DNA from: SURF-28 sp034521465
GTDB taxonomy: Bacteria > Bacteroidota > Ignavibacteria > Ignavibacteriales > Melioribacteraceae
Assembly (NCBI GenBank): GCA_034521465.1
Contig: JAXHMN010000016.1
Location: forward strand, 806,001 to 870,000
DNA: 64,000 bases
Reading direction: 5' to 3'
Both the position numbers and the translations under genes were made by a program. The first letter of the stretch is position 1. Each line of letters begins with the position of its first letter. Under the pieces are notes generated by a model. It did not search any database. It was not told the origin of the DNA and saw only the letters and a list, made by a program, of their open reading frames with translations. Shown piece after piece: positions 47,409 to 55,148 of the stretch.

Positions 47409-48121
47409 TGAATAAAAATGATTCCTTTATTTGGATAACCGGTGCAAGTTCCGGAATAGGTAAAGCTTTAGCGCTTGAATTTGCAGCCCACCAACTACCT
47501 GTAGCTGCTTCAGCCCGTAAAAAAGAATCGCTGCAGAGAGTTAAAAAAGAAGTTGATCAACAAAAGGGAAGAATTGAACTCCTTCCGCTGGACGTAACAA
47601 ATTATGAAGAAGTTGAATCTGCTGTTAAAAAGTTAACTGCTGAAGATTCGATCAACTGCTTAATCAATAATGCCGGGGCTACTTCATTCAAATTAGCGAA
47701 AGATAATTCTATCGAAGAAATAAAAGAGATTATTGATACTAATTTGTATGGATCAATCAATACAATAAAAGCAGTTCTTCCTCACATGATTGAGCGCAAG
47801 AAGGGAACGATTATAAACATAATAACAGTAGCTGCCGAAAAAGTTCTTACCAAAAGCAGCGTATATGCTGCATCAAAAGCCGGGCTGAGAGCATATGCAA
47901 AAGTATTAAGGGAAGAGGTTAGAGAACATAACATCCGGGTAATTAATGTGCTGCCCGGCGCAACTCGAACGCCTATTTGGCCTAACAGCGCTTTGGAAAA
48001 ATTTGGTGAACGTATGATGTCACCAACAGAATTGGCAAAGTTGATTTACAACGTTTACTCTATCAATTCAAATTTAGTTGCAGAGGAGATTCAAGTCCGC
48101 CCAATTAAAGGGGATTTATAA
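47408..48121 (+). CDS. Short-chain dehydrogenase/reductase, candidate sepiapterin-reductase-like
   Basis: 237 residues, classical SDR. The NADP(H)-binding motif TGASSGIGKAL is near residue 11, the NNAG motif near residue 88, and the catalytic YxxxK as VYAASKAG near residue 155, with the serine upstream in the ITVAAEK region less clear. It is third in a tight cluster with folE and PTPS, which in animals and in Chlorobium precede the reductase that makes tetrahydrobiopterin-type cofactors. I therefore infer reduction of 6-pyruvoyl-tetrahydropterin. SDRs are too diverse for the substrate to be read from motifs alone. Confidence 0.75.
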   Translation: MNKNDSFIWITGASSGIGKALALEFAAHQLPVAASARKKESLQRVKKEVDQQKGRIELLPLDVTNYEEVESAVKKLTAEDSINCLINNAGATSFKLAKDNSIEEIKEIIDTNLYGSINTIKAVLPHMIERKKGTIINIITVAAEKVLTKSSVYAASKAGLRAYAKVLREEVREHNIRVINVLPGATRTPIWPNSALEKFGERMMSPTELAKLIYNVYSINSNLVAEEIQVRPIKGDL

Positions 48122-48305
48122 ATATTTATTTCTTAGTATTAACAGTGTTCCCTAGAAAAATTTCATCTTCAAAAAACATAGGAAATTTACCCAGAATTAT
48201 TTCCGATCAAAAACATCACTTCTCCTCAAATATATTTAACGTGCAGCATTGCAGTACAAATCAATATCCTTTATTTTACGCATAAAGTAATTGGAGTAAA
48301 TGTAC

Positions 48306-49474
48306 ATGAGATATATTTTTCTGTTAATAATTTTTTTGACAACTGTGATTACGGCTCAAGATAAACACACTTTGTCTCAGTCCGGTAAATTCTCAATCGG
48401 TGGTGATGTTGGATTAACATTCACCGCTAGTGACTACGAAAGTTTGGGAGCGGGTGTGATTCTCAGAGGCGTTGGTAATTATATTTTGATTGACCGCAAT
48501 CAACATATGATTGGTTTGCGAGGATACGGCGGTTACGGTATAAGCAGCGGATCTGATAATAGATTTACACCCGGTGAATTTTCAACTGATTTGTATATGC
48601 TTGCTGCCGGCGGAACTTATTCATATTCATTTTCGGAAAATATTTCTCCATTTATTTTTCTTGGTTTGAGATTTTTGCATTTTAGTCCTAAAGACACGGA
48701 CGGAAATTCTCTCCCCAATAATGCCGCAAATTCCTATGACAAAAATATCTTTAATCTAGCTATAGAATTTGGAATAAAATTTCGATTGAGTGAAAATTTA
48801 TTTGGATACGGCAGTATCAATCCCATTTCACTGACCAACGATTATATTGATGATAGAGCTTCCGGTGATGCGAAAGATTTAGTAGTTGCGCTGCATTTTG
48901 GTTTGCTTTATTCATTTAATGCACCTTGGAGTAAAGAGAGTAAATATGACGCAGATGAACAGCTTCCGAGCGGTGTTGAAGATCGTGAGGCGAAAGAAGA
49001 AAAATTAATTGAAGAAGAATCCGTAGAAACTGAAGTTGATAAAGAAGTTATTGATGAAGAAAAAGAAGAACTTACCGAAATAGATGAAACTTCCGAAACC
49101 GCCGATGAAATGACGAATATAGTTACAGAACTTTCCGGGAAACTCAATACCGGAGTGGTCAATTTCGATTACGGCTCCACCGAATTGAATAGGATGGAAT
49201 ACGTTGAACTCGATCGACTTTACAATATTATTGCCAATAGCGAAAACAGTCAGTGGAGAATTATTGGTTATACCGATAATGTTGAACCGAGAGAAGTTCA
49301 TCAGAGTTTAGCTATACAACGAGCGTATTTTGTTTTAAGATACTTTATGAGTAAAGGCATTGAGAGAGAAGATTTGATATTGTAGTTAAAGGTGAAGAGA
49401 ATCCCGTTGCAGATAATTCCACTCCCGAGGGAAGAGCAAAAAACCGGAGGGTTGAAGTTGTTAAAAAGAAATAA
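48306..49474 (+). CDS. Outer-membrane beta-barrel protein with OmpA-type C-terminal domain (frameshifted)
   Basis: A signal peptide (YIFLLIIFLTTVITAQ) is followed by a beta-barrel region of about 190 residues with alternating hydrophobic strands, a very acidic linker (residues ~215-270), and an OmpA/Pal-like peptidoglycan-binding domain. One T is missing from the T3 run at 49373-49375; restoring it gives REDFDIVVKGEENPVADNST and GRAKNRRVEVV, the standard OmpA C-terminal motif, with a stop at 49472-49474. About 389 residues. ATG 48306 has GGAG nine bases upstream and is preferred over the ATG at 48300. Confidence 0.88.
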
Positions 49475-49503
49475 AAAACGGGGATGATTTTGTCATCCCC
49501 GAA
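49475..49503 (-). terminator. Terminator between the OmpA-like gene and the Spy-like gene
   Basis: A nine-base-pair stem CGGGGATGA / TCATCCCCG; on the minus strand it is followed by six T residues, placing it after the minus-strand Spy-like gene. It may also stop plus-strand transcription. Confidence 0.8.
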
Positions 49504-49534
49504 TAACTAATTAACTGGTAAGGGTTCGGAAACT

Positions 49535-50032
49535 TTACCAAGCGTTATTTCTAAAGTGTTTACCTCGTTTTCCATAGCTGCGGTCATTCCGGTTTTCTCT
49601 ACCATCATTAAAGCAGCGCCCATTCCTAAATCCCGGTCTATCTTTCAGTTCGGCTTTTTGTTCATCGGTTAAAAGCGAACTTGTTTCAATTCTCATATCC
49701 ATTCGCATTTTACGCAGCTCACCACGCAATGAATTATTTTCATCAACTAATTTCATTGCGGCATCGCGTTTAATTTCATCGTCATCAAACATTTTTTGGA
49801 TGGTTAATCTATTTTGCTGAATTTTAGCTCTCAATTCGGATGCTTTCATTTGATGATCGTAACGAAGATTTGATAATGTTTCTTGTTGCTGATCGGTTAA
49901 ATTCAGATTTTGTTCTAACCAGCAATTATTATCGCCACTCTGCATTTTGCGATAAGGTTGAGCGAATGTTAAACTCGACCCAACAAATAGCACAACGAAA
50001 AAGAGCACGAATAAATTATTTAGTTTTTTCAT
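49535..50032 (-). CDS. Spy/CpxP-like periplasmic stress protein
   Basis: 165 residues with a signal peptide ending near FAQ. Two LTxxQ-type motifs (NLTDQQQETLSNL near residue 44 and SLLTDEQKAELK near residue 128) bracket a charged, coiled-coil-prone region. This is the Spy/CpxP/LTXXQ pattern of ATP-independent periplasmic chaperones and envelope-stress sensors. The tail is rich in R, N, G and D. It is divergent from the ECF sigma operon, with a 116-base shared spacer holding inverted repeats, which suggests joint regulation. Confidence 0.75.
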   Translation of the reverse strand: MKKLNNLFVLFFVVLFVGSSLTFAQPYRKMQSGDNNCWLEQNLNLTDQQQETLSNLRYDHQMKASELRAKIQQNRLTIQKMFDDDEIKRDAAMKLVDENNSLRGELRKMRMDMRIETSSLLTDEQKAELKDRPGFRNGRCFNDGRENRNDRSYGKRGKHFRNNAW

Positions 50033-50071
50033 CTTAACACTCCTTTAATTATTTTGAGTTTGTTTTCGGGT

Positions 50072-50120
50072 GTTTGACAAACAAATTGACTCTGAGGTTT
50101 AATCAGGATATCATTAAACC
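50072..50120. promoter_or_regulatory. Inverted repeats in the divergent Spy-like / ECF sigma spacer
   Basis: GTTTGACAAAC (50072-50082) is an odd-centred palindrome. GGTTTAAT (50096-50103) and ATTAAACC (50113-50120) are perfect inverted arms around nine bases. Either could be a regulator-binding or promoter-associated site for both directions. Confidence 0.5.
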
Positions 50121-50165
50121 AGTCCTTCAATTGCTTTGTCTAATTAATTGAAACTGCAGGGAAAT

Positions 50166-50714
50166 ATGCCGGTAGATACAGATTTTGAATTAGTGAAAAA
50201 ATTTTTAGCTGGTGACCAAACAGCATTCAATAAAATTGCTGCAAAGTACCAGAAAAAGATTTACTGGCATGCCCGGCGAATGATCGGCAACCATATTGAT
50301 GCTGATGAAATTACCCAAGAGGTTTTGATTGTTCTTTATAATAAATTAGATACATTTAATTTTCAGTCAAAACTTTTTACATGGATTTATAAAATAACAT
50401 CTACAAGAAGTCTTAATTATATCAAAAGGAAAAAAGTTAAACGGTTTTTATTTCTTGATGATGAAAATGTTAAGGAAATTCAATCTAATTCGGATATTAT
50501 TCAAAACCTTGAATCAAAAGAAAAAATTGAAAAGCTGGATAAAATTTTACAAAAAATACCCGAAAAGCAGAGAGAGGTTTTTATTATGCGTCAATTCAAC
50601 GAACTGAACTATTCCGAAATTGCTGAAATAACAAACAAAAGCACCGGCGCTCTAAAAGCAAATTACTTTCATGCATTGAAGAAAGTAACGGAGATGATGG
50701 AAAATGAAGAATAA
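50166..50714 (+). CDS. ECF-subfamily RNA polymerase sigma factor
   Basis: 182 residues from the ATG at 50166 (AGGGA upstream; an in-frame TTG at 50148 is less likely). Region 2 (FNKIAAKYQKKIYWHARRMI, then DADEITQEVLIVLYNKL) and region 4 (LQKIPEKQREVFIMRQFNELNYSEIAEI) are complete, with no regions 1 or 3, as in ECF sigma factors. It is followed, with an 11-base overlap, by a membrane protein of anti-sigma type and then a periplasmic LTxxQ-like protein, the usual pattern for an envelope-signal circuit. Confidence 0.92.
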   Translation: MPVDTDFELVKKFLAGDQTAFNKIAAKYQKKIYWHARRMIGNHIDADEITQEVLIVLYNKLDTFNFQSKLFTWIYKITSTRSLNYIKRKKVKRFLFLDDENVKEIQSNSDIIQNLESKEKIEKLDKILQKIPEKQREVFIMRQFNELNYSEIAEITNKSTGALKANYFHALKKVTEMMENEE

Positions 50715-51318
50715 AAATGAAATATTAAAATACTTATCGGATTTGATGTCAGAATCGGAAAAAGAGATTTTTGAGAGAAGATTAGCTACAGACACAGAAT
50801 TAAGAAGCGAATTTGACTTGCTGAAACTTAAACTCAGCTCATTAAAAGAGACCGCGGAAATAGAACCGGATTCGAGTTATTTTAATAATTTACTTCCTCG
50901 TTCATTAGAAAAAATTGATGCCCGTAGTAAAAAGAGATCAAATTATTTGATACCCGCTTTCTCATTCGGCATCACTATTTTATTAATATTTTTGCTTAAC
51001 CTTCCTTCGCTTGATGAAAAATCTTCACAGAATAATTTTGGGGATATCGACTTTGCTCAGTTAATTGAAGAATCTGATTCGGAGGAATTGTTATCATTAT
51101 TTGAAAGTAATTTCATCAATGATTATGTCTTTTACAGAAGCGGGAGTTATACTGAATTTATTGACTTAGAAAATGAAGATGAATTTTATTTACTGAGTGA
51201 AGGATCACTTGAAAATTTCTATTACGAAGCAGAAGCAGAGTATAATCCATTTTCTACAATAACCGACGAAGAAGCGGAAATCATTTATGAAGAATTGATA
51301 AATAAAAAAATCTTATAG
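50704..51318 (+). CDS. Putative anti-sigma factor (single-pass membrane protein)
   Basis: 204 residues. The N-terminal ~75 residues (MKNKNEILKYLSDLMSESEKEIFERRL) resemble the cytoplasmic sigma-binding part of Bacteroidota anti-sigma factors. One transmembrane segment follows (YLIPAFSFGITILLIFLLNL, near residues 80-100), then an acidic periplasmic part. There is no zinc-binding ZAS cysteine motif. The start overlaps the sigma gene by 11 bases, so the pair is translationally coupled. The assignment is from context and topology. Confidence 0.72.
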   Translation: MKNKNEILKYLSDLMSESEKEIFERRLATDTELRSEFDLLKLKLSSLKETAEIEPDSSYFNNLLPRSLEKIDARSKKRSNYLIPAFSFGITILLIFLLNLPSLDEKSSQNNFGDIDFAQLIEESDSEELLSLFESNFINDYVFYRSGSYTEFIDLENEDEFYLLSEGSLENFYYEAEAEYNPFSTITDEEAEIIYEELINKKIL

Positions 51319-51326
51319 GAATAAAA

Positions 51327-51794
51327 ATGAAAAACAGTTTAATAATTTTGATACTACTTACATTTGCCGGTTCAATGTTTGCTCAAGATTATCCGAAGAA
51401 ACATAAATGGAGCCCGAAAGAAAGGATGGAGCAATTAGAGAAGATAAAACTTCTCGAAGAAATGAACTTGGATGAACAAACGTCTATACGTTTCTTTTCA
51501 CGGCGCGGAGAATTCAAAGATGCTCACAAATCTATTTTAGATCAAAGAGATTCTCTTTTGGATGAAGTAGAACTTGCGCTTAAGAAAGATAAAAGTAGAG
51601 ATGAATTTGACTATAAAACAGCAATTAATGATTTAATCGGAATCGAGAAAAAATTAATATCACACCGCGAAGAATTCATTAATTCATTATCCGATATTTT
51701 GACTACAGAACAAATCGCAAAATATATAGTATTTGAATCCAAATTTTTCCATCAAATAAGAGAATCACTTATGAAACGGAGGAGGGGAAAATAG
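51327..51794 (+). CDS. Periplasmic LTxxQ-like protein, possible sensor of the ECF circuit
   Basis: 155 residues with a signal peptide (SLIILILLTFAGSMFAQ). The mature protein is almost entirely charged helix with two related segments, LLEEMNLDEQTSIRFFSRR and SDILTTEQIAKYIVFESKF, resembling the LTxxQ motif of Spy/CpxP or CnrX-type sensors. It starts eight bases after the anti-sigma gene. By analogy with metal- and stress-sensing ECF operons it may sense an envelope signal and release the sigma factor. This is inference; the sequence alone does not show a ligand. Confidence 0.6.
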   Translation: MKNSLIILILLTFAGSMFAQDYPKKHKWSPKERMEQLEKIKLLEEMNLDEQTSIRFFSRRGEFKDAHKSILDQRDSLLDEVELALKKDKSRDEFDYKTAINDLIGIEKKLISHREEFINSLSDILTTEQIAKYIVFESKFFHQIRESLMKRRRGK

Positions 51795-51883
51795 GGATGA
51801 AATTTGACCTTTTATAATTGGAACAATCATCGCTAAATTTAGTTAAAGAAAACAATAGGTGGTGATGTTACAAGAAAAGTGTG

Positions 51884-51915
51884 TTTGCAATTAATTACCG
51901 ATTCCACTATTTTCG
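51884..51915 (+). promoter_or_regulatory. Promoter of the tRNA-Leu gene
   Basis: TTTG (51884-51887), a 20-base spacer, and TATTTTCG (51908-51915), a one-mismatch fit to TAnnTTTG. It lies 15 bases before the tRNA 5' end. Confidence 0.55.
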
Positions 51916-51929
51916 AACTTATTTTTCCA

Positions 51930-52018
51930 GCGGAAGTGGTGAAATTGGTAGACACGCTATCTTGAGGGGGTAGTGCCTAACCACAGGCATGCGGGTTCAA
52001 GTCCCGCCTTCCGCACCA
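51930..52018 (+). tRNA. tRNA-Leu (GAG anticodon)
   Basis: A full cloverleaf is present. The acceptor stem GCGGAAG pairs with CTTCCGC. The anticodon stem CTATC/GGTAG carries loop TTGAGGG, giving anticodon GAG (leucine, CUC/CUU codons). A long variable arm typical of tRNA-Leu follows, then the T arm GCGGG-TTCAAGT-CCCGC and discriminator A. The 3' CCA is encoded. Confidence 0.97.
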
Positions 52019-52060
52019 CACATCTTAAAAAGTAATTTAAACAAAATCGGGTTGCAAAAA

Positions 52061-52819
52061 ATGAAAAAACTTATCTCAATTATTGGTGTCTTGTTTCTGT
52101 TAATATCTCTTAATGCACAGAACGCAGAAATGAATCCAGAAGCGGCAAAAGCATACAACGAAGGAAACAAAATGTTGAAAGCCGGCAACTATAGCGGTGC
52201 TGTGGAAAAATATGATGCTGCTCTTCAAACTTCCGAAGATTACAGAATATATTATCAAATGGGTGTTGCGTTAAAGAAATTGCGCAAATTTGATGAGGCG
52301 ATTGAAGCATATAAATCTGCACTCGAATCTAACCCGGATTTTGGAGCTTCCTATAACGGTTTGGGCGGTATTTACTATTCTCAAGGTCAATATCAAAAAG
52401 CAGCAGATGAGTTTTTGAAATTTAAAAATTCTACTGATAAAGAAAATCACAAAAGGACAGCCGATAAGTATATTTCTCTTTCTTATACAAAATTAGGCCT
52501 TGAAGCAAAACAAAACGGTAATTACAAAGCAGCAGAAAATTACCTTCTTGGAGCTGTCAAAAATTACAACTATGACGCAGCGTATTTAGCTCTTGCGGAA
52601 ACATACGTTGAAACCGCTCAGTTTGAAAAAGCTCTCCGTGCTGCCGATAATGCCATTAATCATAGAGATAAAATCTCAAGAGGCGCTCCTTATTATTACA
52701 AAGGAAGAGCTTTCCAAGAATTGAATGATGAAGCAAAAGCAATTGAGAATTATAAAATTGCTGTTCAGGATGCACAATACAGAGATCTAAGTAATCATTA
52801 TCTCAATGAATTGCAGTAA
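52061..52819 (+). CDS. Secreted tetratricopeptide-repeat protein
   Basis: 252 residues from ATG 52061; an earlier in-frame start at 51989 lies inside the tRNA and is rejected. A signal peptide (KLISIIGVLFLLISLNAQ) precedes about five TPR units (AAKAYNEGNKMLKAGNYSGAVEKY, then YQMGVALKKLRKFDEAIEAY, SYNGLGGIYYSQGQYQKAADEF and others). TPR proteins of this type work as periplasmic scaffolds. The partner is unknown. It ends at a terminator shared with the convergent barrel gene. Confidence 0.85.
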   Translation: MKKLISIIGVLFLLISLNAQNAEMNPEAAKAYNEGNKMLKAGNYSGAVEKYDAALQTSEDYRIYYQMGVALKKLRKFDEAIEAYKSALESNPDFGASYNGLGGIYYSQGQYQKAADEFLKFKNSTDKENHKRTADKYISLSYTKLGLEAKQNGNYKAAENYLLGAVKNYNYDAAYLALAETYVETAQFEKALRAADNAINHRDKISRGAPYYYKGRAFQELNDEAKAIENYKIAVQDAQYRDLSNHYLNELQ

Positions 52820-52825
52820 TATTAT

Positions 52826-53516
52826 TTAGAAAGATTTCAAGAAGTGAAACCCCGTCAGGTATATTTTGACGGGGTTTTTTACTTTAAATCCGAAGTAAAC
52901 TGTTGCAGAGTAATTAAGTGTTGAAAAAGTTTCTTCGCCTTCTTCTTTGCCAATTAAATTGTTGATATTATATTTAGCAGAAATATCAATATCGACCATA
53001 GGCAATATGCCGAAATCTAAACCACCGCCGATACCCATACCTGTTCTGTTTTCGCCGTCAAATGTTTGTTCGAAATTCGCCTTGTATGGCTGAGCTGATC
53101 TTAGTTTCTCACCGGAATTAGCGTAAAATAAATCAACCGCCAAATAGGGCGAAATTGGACCGGGAATAAATGCATATTCGGCACCTACACCAAAGGTTAA
53201 TAAACTTGATTCGGTTTCAACAGCTAACGGCGGCAGTACCGGGCACTATAGCGAATAACTTACCTTCGCCGGAAAAACTGGCATAAAGAACTTGACCGGT
53301 TATTGTCAACGGAATTACGGGAAGTTTGAATTTCCCTTTTAATCCGTAATGCGGATGAGTACCGAAACCCATCCCACCGTTTTCAATGTCATCGGTTAAA
53401 CCGTCGGGTCCGGTAATAGTAGTAAGACCACCGGTAACACCGATTGAGATACTTTGTGCGTTCAATAAACCCGTGAAAATAAAAACTGTTGCGAAAATTA
53501 TTAAAAATCTCCTCAC
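52826..53516 (-). CDS. Small outer-membrane beta-barrel protein (frameshifted)
   Basis: A GTG start at 53516 with a perfect AGGAGG site leads into a signal peptide (RRFLIIFATVFIFTGLLNAQ). Glycine- and aromatic-rich strands follow (SIGVTGGLTTITGPDG, GMGIGGGLDFGILPMVDIDI, YNINNLIGKEEGEETFSTLN), a pattern of an 8- to 10-stranded barrel. A frame change near 53225 splits PGTAAV|ETESSLLTFGVGAEYAF; one base corrects it. The apparent last residues read through a terminator stem, and one base less in the AAA run near 52884 would stop the protein at YFGFK (stop 52879-52881), which fits a barrel C-terminus. The family is unclear. Confidence 0.72.
52848..52880 (+). terminator. Intrinsic terminator after the TPR protein
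   Basis: AACCCCGTCA / TGACGGGGTT form a ten-base-pair stem with a GGTATATTT-type loop, followed by TTTTTT. It lies inside the apparent 3' end of the minus-strand barrel gene. Confidence 0.9.
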
Positions 53517-53625
53517 GATTCCTCCTGTTAAGTTTGATGATTGATTAGTTATGAATCTAATTTAATAAAATATTTCCTCTGATTTTACCATTATTTATAA
53601 TCTTTTAGATGGGAATTCATTTAGT

Positions 53626-53633
53626 TATATTTG
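53626..53633 (+). promoter_or_regulatory. Bacteroidota-type -7 element for the kinase/DUF92 gene
   Basis: TATATTTG matches TAnnTTTG, about 22 bases before the first codon of the conserved reading frame, which implies a very short leader. Confidence 0.5.
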
Positions 53634-53654
53634 AGTCCAACATAACAAAAAATC

Positions 53655-55142
53655 ATAGTTAATATCATCGAATTATTATATTTAACCGGGCTTCTTTTAA
53701 TCATCATTATTACCGCTGTTGTAACAGAATTTTTAACCGGCAAGAAATTTCTGCATCCGGAGATCGGTAGAAAAATTCTTCACTTCACATCCAGCATTTC
53801 CGCAGGGGTATCAGTCATATTAACTGAAGATAAAGTGCTTCTGATTTTAATCGGTTCAGTTGCGGCAATAGTTACATTTTTGTTGGTCAAGTTTAATATT
53901 TTTAAATCAATTCATGGTCAAAGAGCCAAAAGCTGGGGTATATTCTTTCTGCCTTTAGTATACACTTTGCTTATTTTGTTTTTATTCCCCGGAAACAAAA
54001 CAGTAGTATTTGCATCATTGATAATTTTAGGAATATCCGATTCGCTTGCGGCAATTTTTGGTACACTCACAGCGAAAAAATATTATCAACTTACCGGGGA
54101 TAATAAATCAATTACCGGCTCTGCTATTTTTTTTCTCTCTACATTTGTGATAGTAGTTTTTCTTAGCGGGACTCAATTTTCTCAATATGAATTACTGATT
54201 CATTTAGTTGAACCTCTCGATGTTTTGTTGGCAGCAATATCCATCGGATTGATACTCACGGCAATTGAGGCAATTTCCTCAAAAGGTACCGACAATTTGA
54301 CAGTGCCATTATTCGGGGCTATTCTTTTATTAGCAATGAATGAAAATCCCGGTAGTGAGTTTGTTCTAAATTTCTTTACCGGAATCATCATGGCGGCTTT
54401 AGTCGCTTTACTTTCAATTAAATATAAATTTTTAACTCCAAGCGGCAGTACGGCAACTTTTATTTTAGCCGGGTTTATTTTTGGTTTCGGCGGGTGGAAG
54501 TGGAGTATTCCGATTATGGCATTTTTTATTCTTTCGAGTATTCTTTCCAAAGTAAGAAAGAATGCTAATAAAGAGGTTGAAACATATTTTGAAAAAACAG
54601 GTACACGGGATTATTTGCAGGTCTTTGCAAATGGTGGTTTGGGTGGTTTATTAGTCATCTATAATCAGTTTTCATACTCGGAACTTAATTATTACATTTA
54701 TCTGGCGTCATTAGCCGCGGTTTGTGCAGATACGTGGGCAACGGAAATAGGAACATTGCGAAAACGAAATACGTATAACATTTTGAACTTCAAAAAAATT
54801 GAACAAGGTATTTCAGGGGGCATTTCATTTGTCGGTACACTGGGCGCATTTCTCGGCAGTTTAGTAATTGCCCTCTCAGGCTTTTTTTGGATAGAAGCAA
54901 ACTGGTTTTATTATTTTCTGTTGATGATCATTGCCGGTTTATTCGGAAGTTTCTTTGACAGTTTACTTGGGGCAACATTCCAATCGCAAGGTCAATGCAG
55001 TGTTTGTTCGAAGATAACAGAAAAGGAAATTCACTGCGGTGAAGCAACAACGCATTACAGAGGAGTTAAGTGGCTGAACAATGATGCAGTAAATTTTTTG
55101 GCGGGAGTTTCTTCCGGTTTATTCATTTTACTAATTTTCTAA
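53655..55142 (+). CDS. Fused polyprenol-kinase-like (VTE5/SEC59 type) and DUF92 (VTE6-like) membrane protein
   Basis: The N-terminal ~200 residues show the CTP-dependent dolichol/phytol kinase pattern: HPEIGRKILHFTSS, then SLAAIFGTLTAKKYY and KSITGSAIFF. The C-terminal ~270 residues are a DUF92 domain (LTPSGSTATFILAGFIFGFGG, GLGGLLVIYNQF, CADTWATEIGTLRK, SGGISFVGTLGAFLGSL, GLFGSFFDSLLGATFQ). In plants the two halves are separate enzymes, VTE5 (phytol kinase) and VTE6 (phytyl-phosphate kinase). The fused form could phosphorylate an isoprenoid alcohol twice. The frame is open from 53646, but the only early candidates are ATA/ATC codons, so the start is uncertain; the first standard start is GTG 53835, which would lose the kinase motif. 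Confidence 0.82.
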   Translation: MVNIIELLYLTGLLLIIIITAVVTEFLTGKKFLHPEIGRKILHFTSSISAGVSVILTEDKVLLILIGSVAAIVTFLLVKFNIFKSIHGQRAKSWGIFFLPLVYTLLILFLFPGNKTVVFASLIILGISDSLAAIFGTLTAKKYYQLTGDNKSITGSAIFFLSTFVIVVFLSGTQFSQYELLIHLVEPLDVLLAAISIGLILTAIEAISSKGTDNLTVPLFGAILLLAMNENPGSEFVLNFFTGIIMAALVALLSIKYKFLTPSGSTATFILAGFIFGFGGWKWSIPIMAFFILSSILSKVRKNANKEVETYFEKTGTRDYLQVFANGGLGGLLVIYNQFSYSELNYYIYLASLAAVCADTWATEIGTLRKRNTYNILNFKKIEQGISGGISFVGTLGAFLGSLVIALSGFFWIEANWFYYFLLMIIAGLFGSFFDSLLGATFQSQGQCSVCSKITEKEIHCGEATTHYRGVKWLNNDAVNFLAGVSSGLFILLIF

Positions 55143-55148
55143 TTACTT

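Noticed and set aside
51989..52060. N-terminal extension of the TPR protein starting inside tRNA-Leu
   Set aside because: The first 24 codons are the tRNA 3' half and its flank; the ATG at 52061 starts a normal signal peptide.
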